A stretch of 11,274 nt of DNA from Actinomycetes bacterium. GTDB lineage: Bacteria; Actinomycetota; Actinomycetes; Actinomycetales; Cellulomonadaceae. Shown here piece by piece: positions 1-9,522 of this stretch. The stretch spans positions 1 to 11,274 of the forward strand of contig JAFABT010000036.1 of NCBI GenBank assembly GCA_023425905.1. The letters run 5' to 3'. The notes under the pieces are model-generated. The model saw only the letters and a list, made by a program, of their open reading frames with translations. It ran no database searches and was not told the origin of the DNA. Position 1 is the first letter of the stretch. Every line of letters begins with the position of its first letter. The translations under genes and the position numbers were made by a program.

Positions 1-2
1 GT

Positions 3-38
3 GTGCGGCCGGCACACGCTGTCGCGTGCCGGCCGCAC
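3..38 (-). terminator. Strong hairpin after rpsG: terminator or intercistronic processing element
   Basis: A 13-bp perfect inverted repeat (3-15 with 26-38) starts 9 nt after the rpsG stop. In the minus-strand transcript the stem extends inward by a G-U wobble and two C-G pairs, giving about 16 bp closed by a four-base ACAG loop. The wobble would be a C-A mismatch in a plus-strand RNA, so the structure fits a minus-strand transcript. Only two bases beyond the stem are visible, so a U-tract cannot be assessed. fusA usually follows rpsG in the str operon, so this may be a partial terminator or an RNase/stability element, not a true operon end. Confidence 0.7.
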
Positions 39-47
39 CGGCTGGAA

Positions 48-518
48 TCACCAGCGGTAGTGCGCGAAGGCCCGGTTGGACTCGGCCATCTTGTGCATGT
101 CCTCGCGACGCTTGACCGCGGCACCGAGGCCGTTGGACGCGTCGAGGATCTCGTTCATGAGGCGCTCGGTCATCGTCTTCTCGCGACGAGCGCGCGAGAA
201 GTCGGTGAGCCAGCGCAGCGCGAGCGTCGTGGCGCGCACGGGGCGGACCTCGACGGGGACCTGATAGGTCGCGCCGCCGACTCGGCGGGAGCGGACCTCG
301 AGCGCCGGGCGCACGTTGTCCAGCGCGCGCTTGAGCACGACGACCGGGTCGGACTGCGTCTTCTCGCGGACGCCCTCGAGGGCGCCGTAGACGATCGCCT
401 CCGCGACGGACTTCTTGCCGTCGAGCAGCACCTTGTTGATGAGCTGCGTGACGACGGGCGACCCGTACACGGGGTCGATGATGAGCGGCCGCTTAGGGGC
501 CGGACCCTTACGAGGCAT
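48..518 (-). CDS. rpsG: 30S ribosomal protein S7
   Basis: S7 binds the 3' major domain of 16S rRNA, starts assembly of the 30S head and lines the E-site and mRNA exit channel. The product is 156 residues, the usual bacterial length. It opens with MPRKGPAPKRPL, carries the conserved GGATYQVPVEVRP stretch (about residues 81-93) and ends in the typical NRAFAHYRW tail. The ATG shares one base with the rpsL stop (TGATG), so translation is probably coupled to rpsL. An AAGGAG Shine-Dalgarno sequence lies 8 nt upstream, inside the last rpsL codons. In E. coli S7 represses its operon by binding the rpsL-rpsG spacer; no such spacer exists here. A strong hairpin follows the gene. Confidence 0.98.
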   Translation of the reverse strand: MPRKGPAPKRPLIIDPVYGSPVVTQLINKVLLDGKKSVAEAIVYGALEGVREKTQSDPVVVLKRALDNVRPALEVRSRRVGGATYQVPVEVRPVRATTLALRWLTDFSRARREKTMTERLMNEILDASNGLGAAVKRREDMHKMAESNRAFAHYRW

Positions 519-892
519 CAGGCCTTCTCCTTCTTGGCGCCGTAGCGGCTGCGAGCCTGCTTGCGGTTCTTCACGCCCTGCGTGTCGAGGGCGCCACGGA
601 TGATCTTGTAGCGGACACCGGGGAGGTCCTTCACACGGCCGCCACGGACGAGCACGATCGAGTGCTCCTGGAGGTTGTGGCCGACACCGGGGATGTACGC
701 GGTGACCTCGACGCCCGAGTTGAGGCGGACGCGCGCGACCTTACGGAGAGCCGAGTTCGGCTTCTTCGGGGTGGTCGTGTACACGCGGGTGCAGACACCG
801 CGGCGCTGCGGGCTGCCCTTGAGGGCTGGGGTCTTCGACTTGTTCGTCTTCGCCTGCCGGCCCTTGCGGACCAGCTGCTGGATCGTAGGCAC
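518..892 (-). CDS. rpsL: 30S ribosomal protein S12
   Basis: S12 sits at the decoding centre on the subunit interface and controls tRNA selection accuracy; it is the classical streptomycin-resistance locus. The product is 124 residues, starting MPTIQQLVRKG. The conserved TPKKPNSALRKVARV segment holds Lys43, and GRVKDLPGVRY holds Lys88. Both are the streptomycin-sensitive residues, so nothing indicates S12-based resistance. Asp89 is the aspartate methylthiolated by RimO in many bacteria. The start is GTG at 892-890, with GGAG five bases upstream; the encoded N-terminus matches the family exactly. It is the first gene of the str unit, with a promoter and an unusually long leader upstream, and it overlaps rpsG by one base. 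Confidence 0.98.
   Translation of the reverse strand: MPTIQQLVRKGRQAKTNKSKTPALKGSPQRRGVCTRVYTTTPKKPNSALRKVARVRLNSGVEVTAYIPGVGHNLQEHSIVLVRGGRVKDLPGVRYKIIRGALDTQGVKNRKQARSRYGAKKEKA
527..532 (-). promoter_or_regulatory. Ribosome binding site of rpsG, inside rpsL
   Basis: AAGGAG on the minus strand, 8 nt before the rpsG ATG, is embedded in the lysine/glutamate codons that end rpsL. It confirms the rpsG start and means terminating rpsL ribosomes arrive directly at the rpsG start. Confidence 0.8.
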
Positions 893-1190
893 TACGTCTC
901 CGTTGCTGTTGGTGCTGCTCTGGTCAACCGAGTCCTAGCCCGGCTCTGTGGGCCGCGACCGGACGGTCGCGACCCGAAGGTCTTTCCTCCCACACCGACC
1001 CCCGCGCTCGGGTGTGTTGCGCTCCCTCAGCGCACCCCGTCCACCTCAGGAAACAGCCGAGGGGTACTGGGTACGCGGTGGGAGCCACCCGCACGTCCGA
1101 CCACGCCCCTTCCGGAGCGGCCTCGAGAGGAGGCGTCCGGCGGACAACTGATGAACATGCACGCGCAAGGGCCCGACGGCGCGGGCACGG
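893..1190 (-). promoter_or_regulatory. Long structured 5' leader of the rpsL-rpsG unit
   Basis: About 298 nt separate the predicted start of transcription from rpsL. Three hairpins are seen in the minus-strand RNA. 951-974 is a 10-bp stem with one G-U pair and a GUCC loop. 971-982 is a four-pair GACC/GGUC stem with a UUCG tetraloop. 991-1016 is an 8-bp stem with one bulged base. The first two share 971-974, so they cannot both form fully. None has a following U-tract. No known riboswitch is recognised. A 53-codon open frame runs from 1188 to 1027 but has weak coding character. No other gene is seen in the 412 nt between rpsL and rpoC. That a regulatory leader exists is inference; the inverted repeats are directly visible. 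Confidence 0.45.
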
Positions 1191-1196
1191 TGGAAC

Positions 1197-1226
1197 ACGT
1201 TACCTCCCACGCCGCGCCTCGGTCAA
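1197..1226 (-). promoter_or_regulatory. Predicted promoter of the str unit (rpsL-rpsG)
   Basis: The minus strand reads TTGACC (1226-1221), an 18-bp spacer, then TAACGT (1202-1197). This resembles the actinobacterial housekeeping sigma pattern TTGAC-N17/18-TAnnnT. It lies just downstream of the rpoC terminator and is the best such match in the rpoC-rpsL gap. Transcription would begin around 1191-1188. Confidence 0.55.
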
Positions 1227-1254
1227 AGGCTCAGCGTGTGAGGGCCGCCACGCC

Positions 1255-1293
1255 CCTCGGGGGCCTGCCGGACGTGCCAGCAGGCCCCCGAGG
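1255..1293 (-). terminator. Terminator of the rpoB-rpoC unit
   Basis: A perfect 14-bp GC-rich inverted repeat (1255-1268 with 1280-1293) with an 11-nt loop starts 11 nt after the rpoC stop. No U-tract follows, as is common for actinobacterial hairpin terminators. A promoter lies immediately downstream, which supports a transcription boundary here. Confidence 0.8.
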
Positions 1294-1304
1294 AGGTGAA
1301 GAGA

Positions 1305-4300
1305 TCAGCGGAAGTCGCCGAAGTCGATCTCGTCGAGCGGGATCGCCTCGCCGGAGCCGAGGCCCATCGGGGTGAAGTCGATCTCGTCGTAGCCGAAGCT
1401 CGGGTAGAGCTCGGCCTTCGCGGCCTCGGTCGGCTCCACCTCGACGTTGCGGTAGCGGGCCAGGCCCGTACCTGCCGGGATGAGCTTTCCGATGATGACG
1501 TTCTCCTTGAGGCCGAGGAGCGGGTCGCGGCGACCGCTCATCGCGGCCTCCGTGAGCACGCGCGTCGTCTCCTGGAAGGACGCTGCCGACAGCCACGAGT
1601 CGGTCGCGAGCGACGCCTTCGTGATGCCCATGAGCTCCGGACGGCCAGACGCCGCCTGCTTGCCCTCGGCAACAGCCCGACGGTTCGCGTCCTCGAAGCG
1701 CCCGCGCTCGGCGAGCTCGCCGGGCAGCAGGTCCGTGTCACCGGAGTCGAGCACGGTCACCCGGCGGAGCATCTGCCGGACGATGACCTCGATGTGCTTG
1801 TCGTGGATGTCCACGCCCTGGGAGCGGTAGACCTCCTGGACCTCGTCGACGAGGTGCTTCTGCGTGGCACGGGGGCCGAGGATGCGGAGCACCTTCTTGG
1901 GGTCGACGGCGCCGACGACAAGCTGCGTGCCGACCTCGACGTGCTCGCCGTCCGAGATCAGCAGGCGCGAGCGCTTGGTGATCGGGTAGGCGATCTCCTC
2001 CGAGCCGTCGTCCGGCGTGAGGATGATCCGACGCGTGCGGTCGGCCTCGTCGATCGTGACCCGGCCCGAGAACTCCGCGATGGGGCCCTCACCCTTGGGG
2101 GTGCGCGCCTCGAAGAGCTCCTGGATACGGGGCAGACCCTGCGTGATGTCGTCGGCCGACGCCACACCACCGGTGTGGAAGGTACGCATCGTCAGCTGCG
2201 TGCCGGGCTCACCGATCGACTGGGCCGCGATGATGCCGACGGCCTCGCCGATGTCGACGAGCTTGCCGGTCGCGAGCGAGCGGCCGTAGCACTTCGCGCA
2301 CGTGCCGACCCGCGACTCGCAGGTGAGCACGGAGCGCACCTTGAGCTCGGTGACGCCCGCTGCGAGAAGTGCGTCGAGCAGGACGTCGCCGACGTCGTCG
2401 CCCGGACGGCCCACGACGTCGCCGTCGACCTCGACCGTCGTCGCGAGGGTACGGGTGTACACGCTCGTCTCGACCTTGTCGTGGCGGCGCAGCGCGCCAT
2501 CCGCACCCGGGACGCCGATCGTCATCGTGAGACCACGCTCGGTGCCGCAGTCCTCCTCGCGGACGATGACGTCCTGCGAGACGTCGACGAGTCGACGCGT
2601 GAGGTAGCCCGAGTCGGCCGTACGAAGTGCGGTGTCGGCGAGACCCTTACGGGCACCGTGCGTCGCGATGAAGTACTCGAGGACCGACAGGCCCTCGCGG
2701 TAGTTCGCCTTGATCGGGCGCGGGATGATCTCGCCCTTCGGGTTCGCCACGAGACCACGCATACCGGCGATCTGACGGACCTGCATCCAGTTGCCTCGGG
2801 CCCCGGAGCCGACCATCTTGTAGACGGTGTTCTGCGCCGGGAAGTTCGCCCGCATGGAGTCGGCGACCTTGTCGGTGGCCTGGGTCCAGATCTCGATGAG
2901 CTCCTGACGGCGCTCGTCGTCCGTGATGAGTCCCTTCTCGTACTGGGACTGCACCTTCGCGGCACGCGCCTCGTGCTCCTCGAGGATCGCCGCCTTCTCC
3001 GACGGCGTCGCGACGTCGGAGATCGCGATCGTCACGCCGGAGCGGGTGGCCCAGCGGAAGCCGGCCTCCTTGAGCGCGTCGAGGCTCGCCGCGACGTCGA
3101 CCTTGGGGTAGCGCTCAGCGAGGTCGTTGACGATGACCGAGAGCCGCTTCTTGTCGACGACGCCGTTCTCGTACGGGTAGTCGACGGGGAGCAGCTCGTT
3201 GAAGAGCGCGCGCCCGAGCGTCGTCGGGACGAGGGCGCGCTGGCCCACCTCCCAGCCCTGAGGAAGACCGAACTCGCCGTTGCCGGGGATGAGGTCGTCC
3301 ATGAGGATCGTGATCTCGGCGTTGAGGTCGAGGTCACCGGCGTCGAAGGCCATGATCGCCTCCGCCACCGACGAGAACGAGCGACCGGCCCCCTTCGGGT
3401 CCTCCTTCGAGTTCGTCAGGTGGTACAGACCGATGATCATGTCCTGCGAGGGCATGGTGACCGGACGACCGTCAGACGGCTTGAGGATGTTGTTGCTCGA
3501 CAGCATGAGGATGCGGGCCTCGGCCTGCGCCTCGGCCGACAGCGGCAGGTGGACGGCCATCTGGTCACCGTCGAAGTCGGCGTTGAACGCCGCGCAGACG
3601 AGCGGGTGCAGGTGGATCGCCTTGCCCTCGACGAGCTGCGGCTCGAAGGCCTGGATGCCGAGGCGGTGCAGCGTGGGCGCACGGTTGAGCAGCACGGGGT
3701 GCTCGGTGATGACCTCTTCGAGGACGTCCCACACCACTGCCCGGGCGCGCTCGACCATGCGCTTGGCCGACTTGATGTTCTGGGCATGGCCCAGGTCGAC
3801 GAGGCGCTTCATGACGAACGGCTTGAACAGCTCGAGCGCCATCTGCTTGGGCAGCCCGCACTGGTGGAGCTTGAGCTGCGGGCCGACGACGATGACCGAA
3901 CGGCCCGAGTAGTCGACGCGCTTGCCGAGCAGGTTCTGACGGAACCGACCCTGCTTGCCCTTGAGCATGTCCGAGATCGACTTGAGCGGGCGGTTGCCCG
4001 GGCCGGTCACCGGGCGCCCGCGGCGGCCGTTGTCGAACAGCGAGTCGACGGCCTCCTGGAGCATCCGCTTCTCGTTGTTGATGATGATCTCGGGCGCACC
4101 GAGGTCCAGCAGCCGCTTGAGGCGGTTGTTGCGGTTGATCACGCGACGGTAGAGGTCGTTGAGGTCCGAGGTGGCGAAGCGGCCACCGTCGAGCTGGACC
4201 ATCGGGCGCAGGTCCGGCGGGATGACCGGCACGGCGTCGAGGACCATGCCCTCGGGCGAGTTCGTCGTCGTGAGGAAGGCGTTGACGACCTTGAGCCGCT

Positions 4301-5180
4301 TGAGCGCGCGCGTCTTGCGCTGGCCCTTGCCCGTCTTGATGATCTCGCGCAGCGAGTCCGCCTCGGCGACGAGGTCGAAGTCCTGCAGCCGCTTCTGGAT
4401 GGCGGCAGCGCCCATCGCGCCCTCGAAGTAGTTGCCGAAGCGGTCCTCGAGCTGGCGGTAGAGCATCTCGTCGCCCTCGAGGTCCGCGACCTTGAGGTTC
4501 TTGAAGCGGTCCCAGATCTGGTCGATCCGGTCGAGCTCGGCGTCGGCGCGCTTGCGCAGCTGAGCCATCTCGCGCTCGGCGGAGTCGCGCACCTTGCGGC
4601 GCGCGTCCGCCTTGGCACCCTCGGCCTCGAGCTCGGCGAGGTCGGCCTCGAGGCGCTGGGCGCGGGCGTTGATGTCGTTGTCCCGGCGGTCGGAGATCTC
4701 CTTCTTCTCCAGGTCGATCTCGGCCTGGAGGTTGGGGAGGTCTTCCTGGCGGCCCGCGTCGTCGACCGACGTGATCATGTACGCCGCGAAGTAGATGACC
4801 TTCTCGAGGTCCTTCGGGGCGAGGTCGAGCAGGTAGCCGAGGCGTGAGGGCACGCCCTTGAAGAACCAGATGTGCGTGACGGGCGCGGCGAGCTCGATGT
4901 GGCCCATGCGCTCACGACGCACCTTCGAGCGGGTCACCTCGACGCCGCAGCGCTCGCAGATGATGCCCTTGAAGCGCACACGCTTGTACTTGCCGCAGTA
5001 GCACTCCCAGTCCCGGGTCGGGCCGAAGATCTTCTCGCAGAAGAGTCCGTCCTTCTCGGGCTTGAGCGTGCGGTAGTTGATGGTCTCGGGCTTCTTCACC
5101 TCTCCGTGCGACCACGCACGGATGTCGTCGGCCGTCGCCAGACCGATACGCAACTCATCGAAGACGTTGACGTCGAGCAA
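1305..5180 (-). CDS. rpoC: DNA-directed RNA polymerase subunit beta'
   Basis: The beta' subunit holds the RNA polymerase active site. The 1291-residue product has a first zinc site at Cys60, Cys62, Cys75 and Cys78, and the Mg-binding NADFDGDQ motif with Asp535, Asp537 and Asp539. The bridge helix region is at about 808-870. The second zinc site is Cys878, Cys954, Cys961 and Cys964, and the trigger loop starts near residue 998 (MRTFHTGG). A charged coiled-coil insertion at about 141-230 is typical of Actinobacteria. The start is TTG at 5180-5178, giving MLDVNVFDELRIG, the family N-terminus. AAGGAAG lies 9 nt and AGGA 4 nt upstream. The gap to rpoB is 107 nt and holds a strong hairpin but no evident promoter. 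The acidic C-terminal tail carries DEIDF twice (1265-1269 and 1283-1287). Confidence 0.99.
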   Translation of the reverse strand: MLDVNVFDELRIGLATADDIRAWSHGEVKKPETINYRTLKPEKDGLFCEKIFGPTRDWECYCGKYKRVRFKGIICERCGVEVTRSKVRRERMGHIELAAPVTHIWFFKGVPSRLGYLLDLAPKDLEKVIYFAAYMITSVDDAGRQEDLPNLQAEIDLEKKEISDRRDNDINARAQRLEADLAELEAEGAKADARRKVRDSAEREMAQLRKRADAELDRIDQIWDRFKNLKVADLEGDEMLYRQLEDRFGNYFEGAMGAAAIQKRLQDFDLVAEADSLREIIKTGKGQRKTRALKRLKVVNAFLTTTNSPEGMVLDAVPVIPPDLRPMVQLDGGRFATSDLNDLYRRVINRNNRLKRLLDLGAPEIIINNEKRMLQEAVDSLFDNGRRGRPVTGPGNRPLKSISDMLKGKQGRFRQNLLGKRVDYSGRSVIVVGPQLKLHQCGLPKQMALELFKPFVMKRLVDLGHAQNIKSAKRMVERARAVVWDVLEEVITEHPVLLNRAPTLHRLGIQAFEPQLVEGKAIHLHPLVCAAFNADFDGDQMAVHLPLSAEAQAEARILMLSSNNILKPSDGRPVTMPSQDMIIGLYHLTNSKEDPKGAGRSFSSVAEAIMAFDAGDLDLNAEITILMDDLIPGNGEFGLPQGWEVGQRALVPTTLGRALFNELLPVDYPYENGVVDKKRLSVIVNDLAERYPKVDVAASLDALKEAGFRWATRSGVTIAISDVATPSEKAAILEEHEARAAKVQSQYEKGLITDDERRQELIEIWTQATDKVADSMRANFPAQNTVYKMVGSGARGNWMQVRQIAGMRGLVANPKGEIIPRPIKANYREGLSVLEYFIATHGARKGLADTALRTADSGYLTRRLVDVSQDVIVREEDCGTERGLTMTIGVPGADGALRRHDKVETSVYTRTLATTVEVDGDVVGRPGDDVGDVLLDALLAAGVTELKVRSVLTCESRVGTCAKCYGRSLATGKLVDIGEAVGIIAAQSIGEPGTQLTMRTFHTGGVASADDITQGLPRIQELFEARTPKGEGPIAEFSGRVTIDEADRTRRIILTPDDGSEEIAYPITKRSRLLISDGEHVEVGTQLVVGAVDPKKVLRILGPRATQKHLVDEVQEVYRSQGVDIHDKHIEVIVRQMLRRVTVLDSGDTDLLPGELAERGRFEDANRRAVAEGKQAASGRPELMGITKASLATDSWLSAASFQETTRVLTEAAMSGRRDPLLGLKENVIIGKLIPAGTGLARYRNVEVEPTEAAKAELYPSFGYDEIDFTPMGLGSGEAIPLDEIDFGDFR

Positions 5181-5184
5181 GGGG

Positions 5185-5196
5185 TCCTACTTCCTT
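5185..5196 (-). promoter_or_regulatory. Ribosome binding site of rpoC, deciding a TTG start
   Basis: On the minus strand, AAGGAAG (5196-5190, 9 nt before the start) is followed by AGGA (5188-5185, 4 nt before it). Both support the TTG at 5180, which yields the conserved MLDVN N-terminus. The AGGACCCC just before the start is nearly the same as that before rpoB. Confidence 0.7.
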
Positions 5197-5245
5197 CGCT
5201 TGCCGGGCGGGCCCGGCGGATGGAGTGCTACGTGTGTGCCGTGCG

Positions 5246-5280
5246 CCCGGCGCCGCTCCCTGGACGGGTACGGCGCCGGG
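5246..5280 (-). other. Intercistronic hairpin between rpoB and rpoC
   Basis: A perfect 10-bp inverted repeat (5246-5255 with 5271-5280) has a 15-nt centre that adds three CCC/GGG pairs after a 2x2 internal loop. It starts 7 nt after the rpoB stop. No U-tract follows in the minus direction, and rpoC must be co-expressed with rpoB. RNA processing, a stability element or a translation-coupling structure is therefore more likely than a terminator. The function is inferred; the repeat is directly visible. Confidence 0.65.
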
Positions 5281-5287
5281 GCCGGTG

Positions 5288-8794
<3,507 letters not shown>

Positions 8795-8800
8795 GAGGGG

Positions 8801-8809
8801 TCCTTCCCT
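8801..8809 (-). promoter_or_regulatory. Ribosome binding site of rpoB, deciding a TTG start
   Basis: AGGGAAGGA on the minus strand ends 6 nt before the TTG at 8794. No ATG or GTG is placed as well ahead of the conserved RRISFAQIHEPLEVPDLL block, so the TTG is the best start. Some relatives, including mycobacteria, also start rpoB with TTG. Confidence 0.7.
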
Positions 8810-8936
8810 GCGGGTGTGTGCACTGCGCGGCCCTGCTGCGCGACTCCCCGGCCGCGGGAGCCCGCGCGTCGGTCATGTACGACGGCGGGGGTCCTGGGTT
8901 ATTCGGAGTCGCGGGCACAAGCCAGCGCAAAGCGCT

Positions 8937-8965
8937 AGCATACTCGGCTCGTCGCCGCACGTCTA
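8937..8965 (-). promoter_or_regulatory. Predicted promoter of rpoB-rpoC
   Basis: The minus strand reads TAGACG (8965-8960), a 17-bp spacer, then TATGCT (8942-8937), a fair match to the TTGACA/TATAAT-type consensus. It lies just after the rplL terminator and about 140 nt before rpoB. A 19-nt imperfect dyad (8921-8939) overlaps the end of the -10 element and is centred on the expected start of transcription at about 8930. The 5' leader from there to rpoB also holds two competing GC-rich hairpins (8844-8860 and 8853-8866) with no U-tract. Confidence 0.6.
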
Positions 8966-8977
8966 CCCCCGAACGCG

Positions 8978-9010
8978 ACGAGGCCCGCCCCCGAAAGGGA
9001 CGGGCCTCGT
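8978..9010 (-). terminator. Terminator after rplL
   Basis: A 14-bp stem (8978-8991 with 8997-9010) with a 5-nt loop starts 41 nt after the rplL stop. One position is a G-U pair in the minus-strand RNA but a C-A mismatch in plus-strand RNA, which supports minus-strand use. No U-tract follows. Because rplL is often co-transcribed with rpoB, some readthrough is possible. Confidence 0.75.
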
Positions 9011-9051
9011 GACGTGCGGCGGGAGATCGACCAGGGTCGGCTCCCGTCAGA

Positions 9052-9444
9052 TCACTTGAGGGTGACGGTCGCGCCAGCGCCCTCGAGCGCGGCCTTGGCG
9101 GCCTCCGCCTTGTCCTTCGCGACGCCCTCGAGGACGGCCTTGGGGGCGCTGTCCACGAGGTCCTTCGCCTCCTTGAGGCCGAGCGACGTGAGCGCGCGCA
9201 CCTCCTTGATGACACCGATCTTCGCCGAACCGGCGGACTCGAGGACGACGTCGAACTCGTCCTTCTCCTCCTCGGCAGCGGCCTCGGCACCGGCACCGCC
9301 GGCAGCGGGGGCAGCGGCGACGGCGACCGGAGCGGCAGCGGTGACCTCGAAGACCTCCTCGAACTTCTTCACGAAGTCCGAGAGCTCGATGAGGGAGAGC
9401 TCCTTGAACGCGTCGATGAGCTCGTCGGTGGTGAGCTTCGCCAT
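9052..9444 (-). CDS. rplL: 50S ribosomal protein L7/L12
   Basis: L7/L12 forms the flexible stalk multimers on L10 that recruit and stimulate translational GTPases. The product is 130 residues. Residues 1-32 form the N-terminal dimerisation and L10-binding part (LTTDELIDAFKELSLIELSDF). Residues 34-58 form an Ala/Gly-rich hinge. Residues 59-130 form the globular domain, with KIGVIKEVRALTSLGLKEAKDLVD contacting elongation factors. The ATG at 9444 is preferred over an in-frame ATG 15 codons upstream. It gives the family N-terminus, and GGAAGG lies 10 nt before it. The gap to rplJ is 78 nt and contains a small hairpin; a terminator follows the gene. A ribosome needs several L12 copies per L10, so strong rplL translation is expected. 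Confidence 0.98.
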   Translation of the reverse strand: MAKLTTDELIDAFKELSLIELSDFVKKFEEVFEVTAAAPVAVAAAPAAGGAGAEAAAEEEKDEFDVVLESAGSAKIGVIKEVRALTSLGLKEAKDLVDSAPKAVLEGVAKDKAEAAKAALEGAGATVTLK

Positions 9445-9470
9445 GGTGGCGGTTCCTTCCGTGTGGTGCC

Positions 9471-9488
9471 TGCCGGCGGTTGCCGGCA
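9471..9488 (-). other. Small hairpin between rplJ and rplL
   Basis: A perfect 7-bp stem (9471-9477 with 9482-9488) with an AACC loop in the minus-strand RNA lies 10 nt upstream of the rplL Shine-Dalgarno sequence. There is no U-tract. It may mark mRNA processing or insulate rplL initiation from the upstream message. The function is inferred. Confidence 0.4.
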
Positions 9489-9522
9489 CAAGCGTGGGGT
9501 GGGTGCGACTAAGCCGGGTGGC

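Noticed and set aside
921..937. A second rpsL promoter using a TTGACC at 926-921 or a TAGGAC at 937-932
   Set aside because: The TTGACC has no TAnnnT element at 16-19 bp, and the TAGGAC has no acceptable -35 hexamer upstream.
893..1304. A hidden gene between rpoC and rpsL, such as the L7Ae-like gene found there in Firmicutes
   Set aside because: No frame in the gap has a ribosome binding site, coding-type codon use or an L7Ae-like sequence.
1296..4847. A 1183-codon open frame on the plus strand opposite rpoC
   Set aside because: It is the mirror of rpoC codons. In very GC-rich genes the antisense frame lacks stops, and the translation is low-complexity Arg/Asp/Leu/Val with no recognisable family.
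5181..5287. A separate rpoC promoter or a terminator in the rpoB-rpoC gap
   Set aside because: No -35/-10 pair is apparent, and the hairpin there has no U-tract; co-transcription is the simplest reading.
9445..9489. A start of rplL 15 codons further upstream
   Set aside because: The ATG at 9444 gives the conserved L12 N-terminus and has its own ribosome binding site; the upstream codons run through the hairpin arm and the Shine-Dalgarno sequence.
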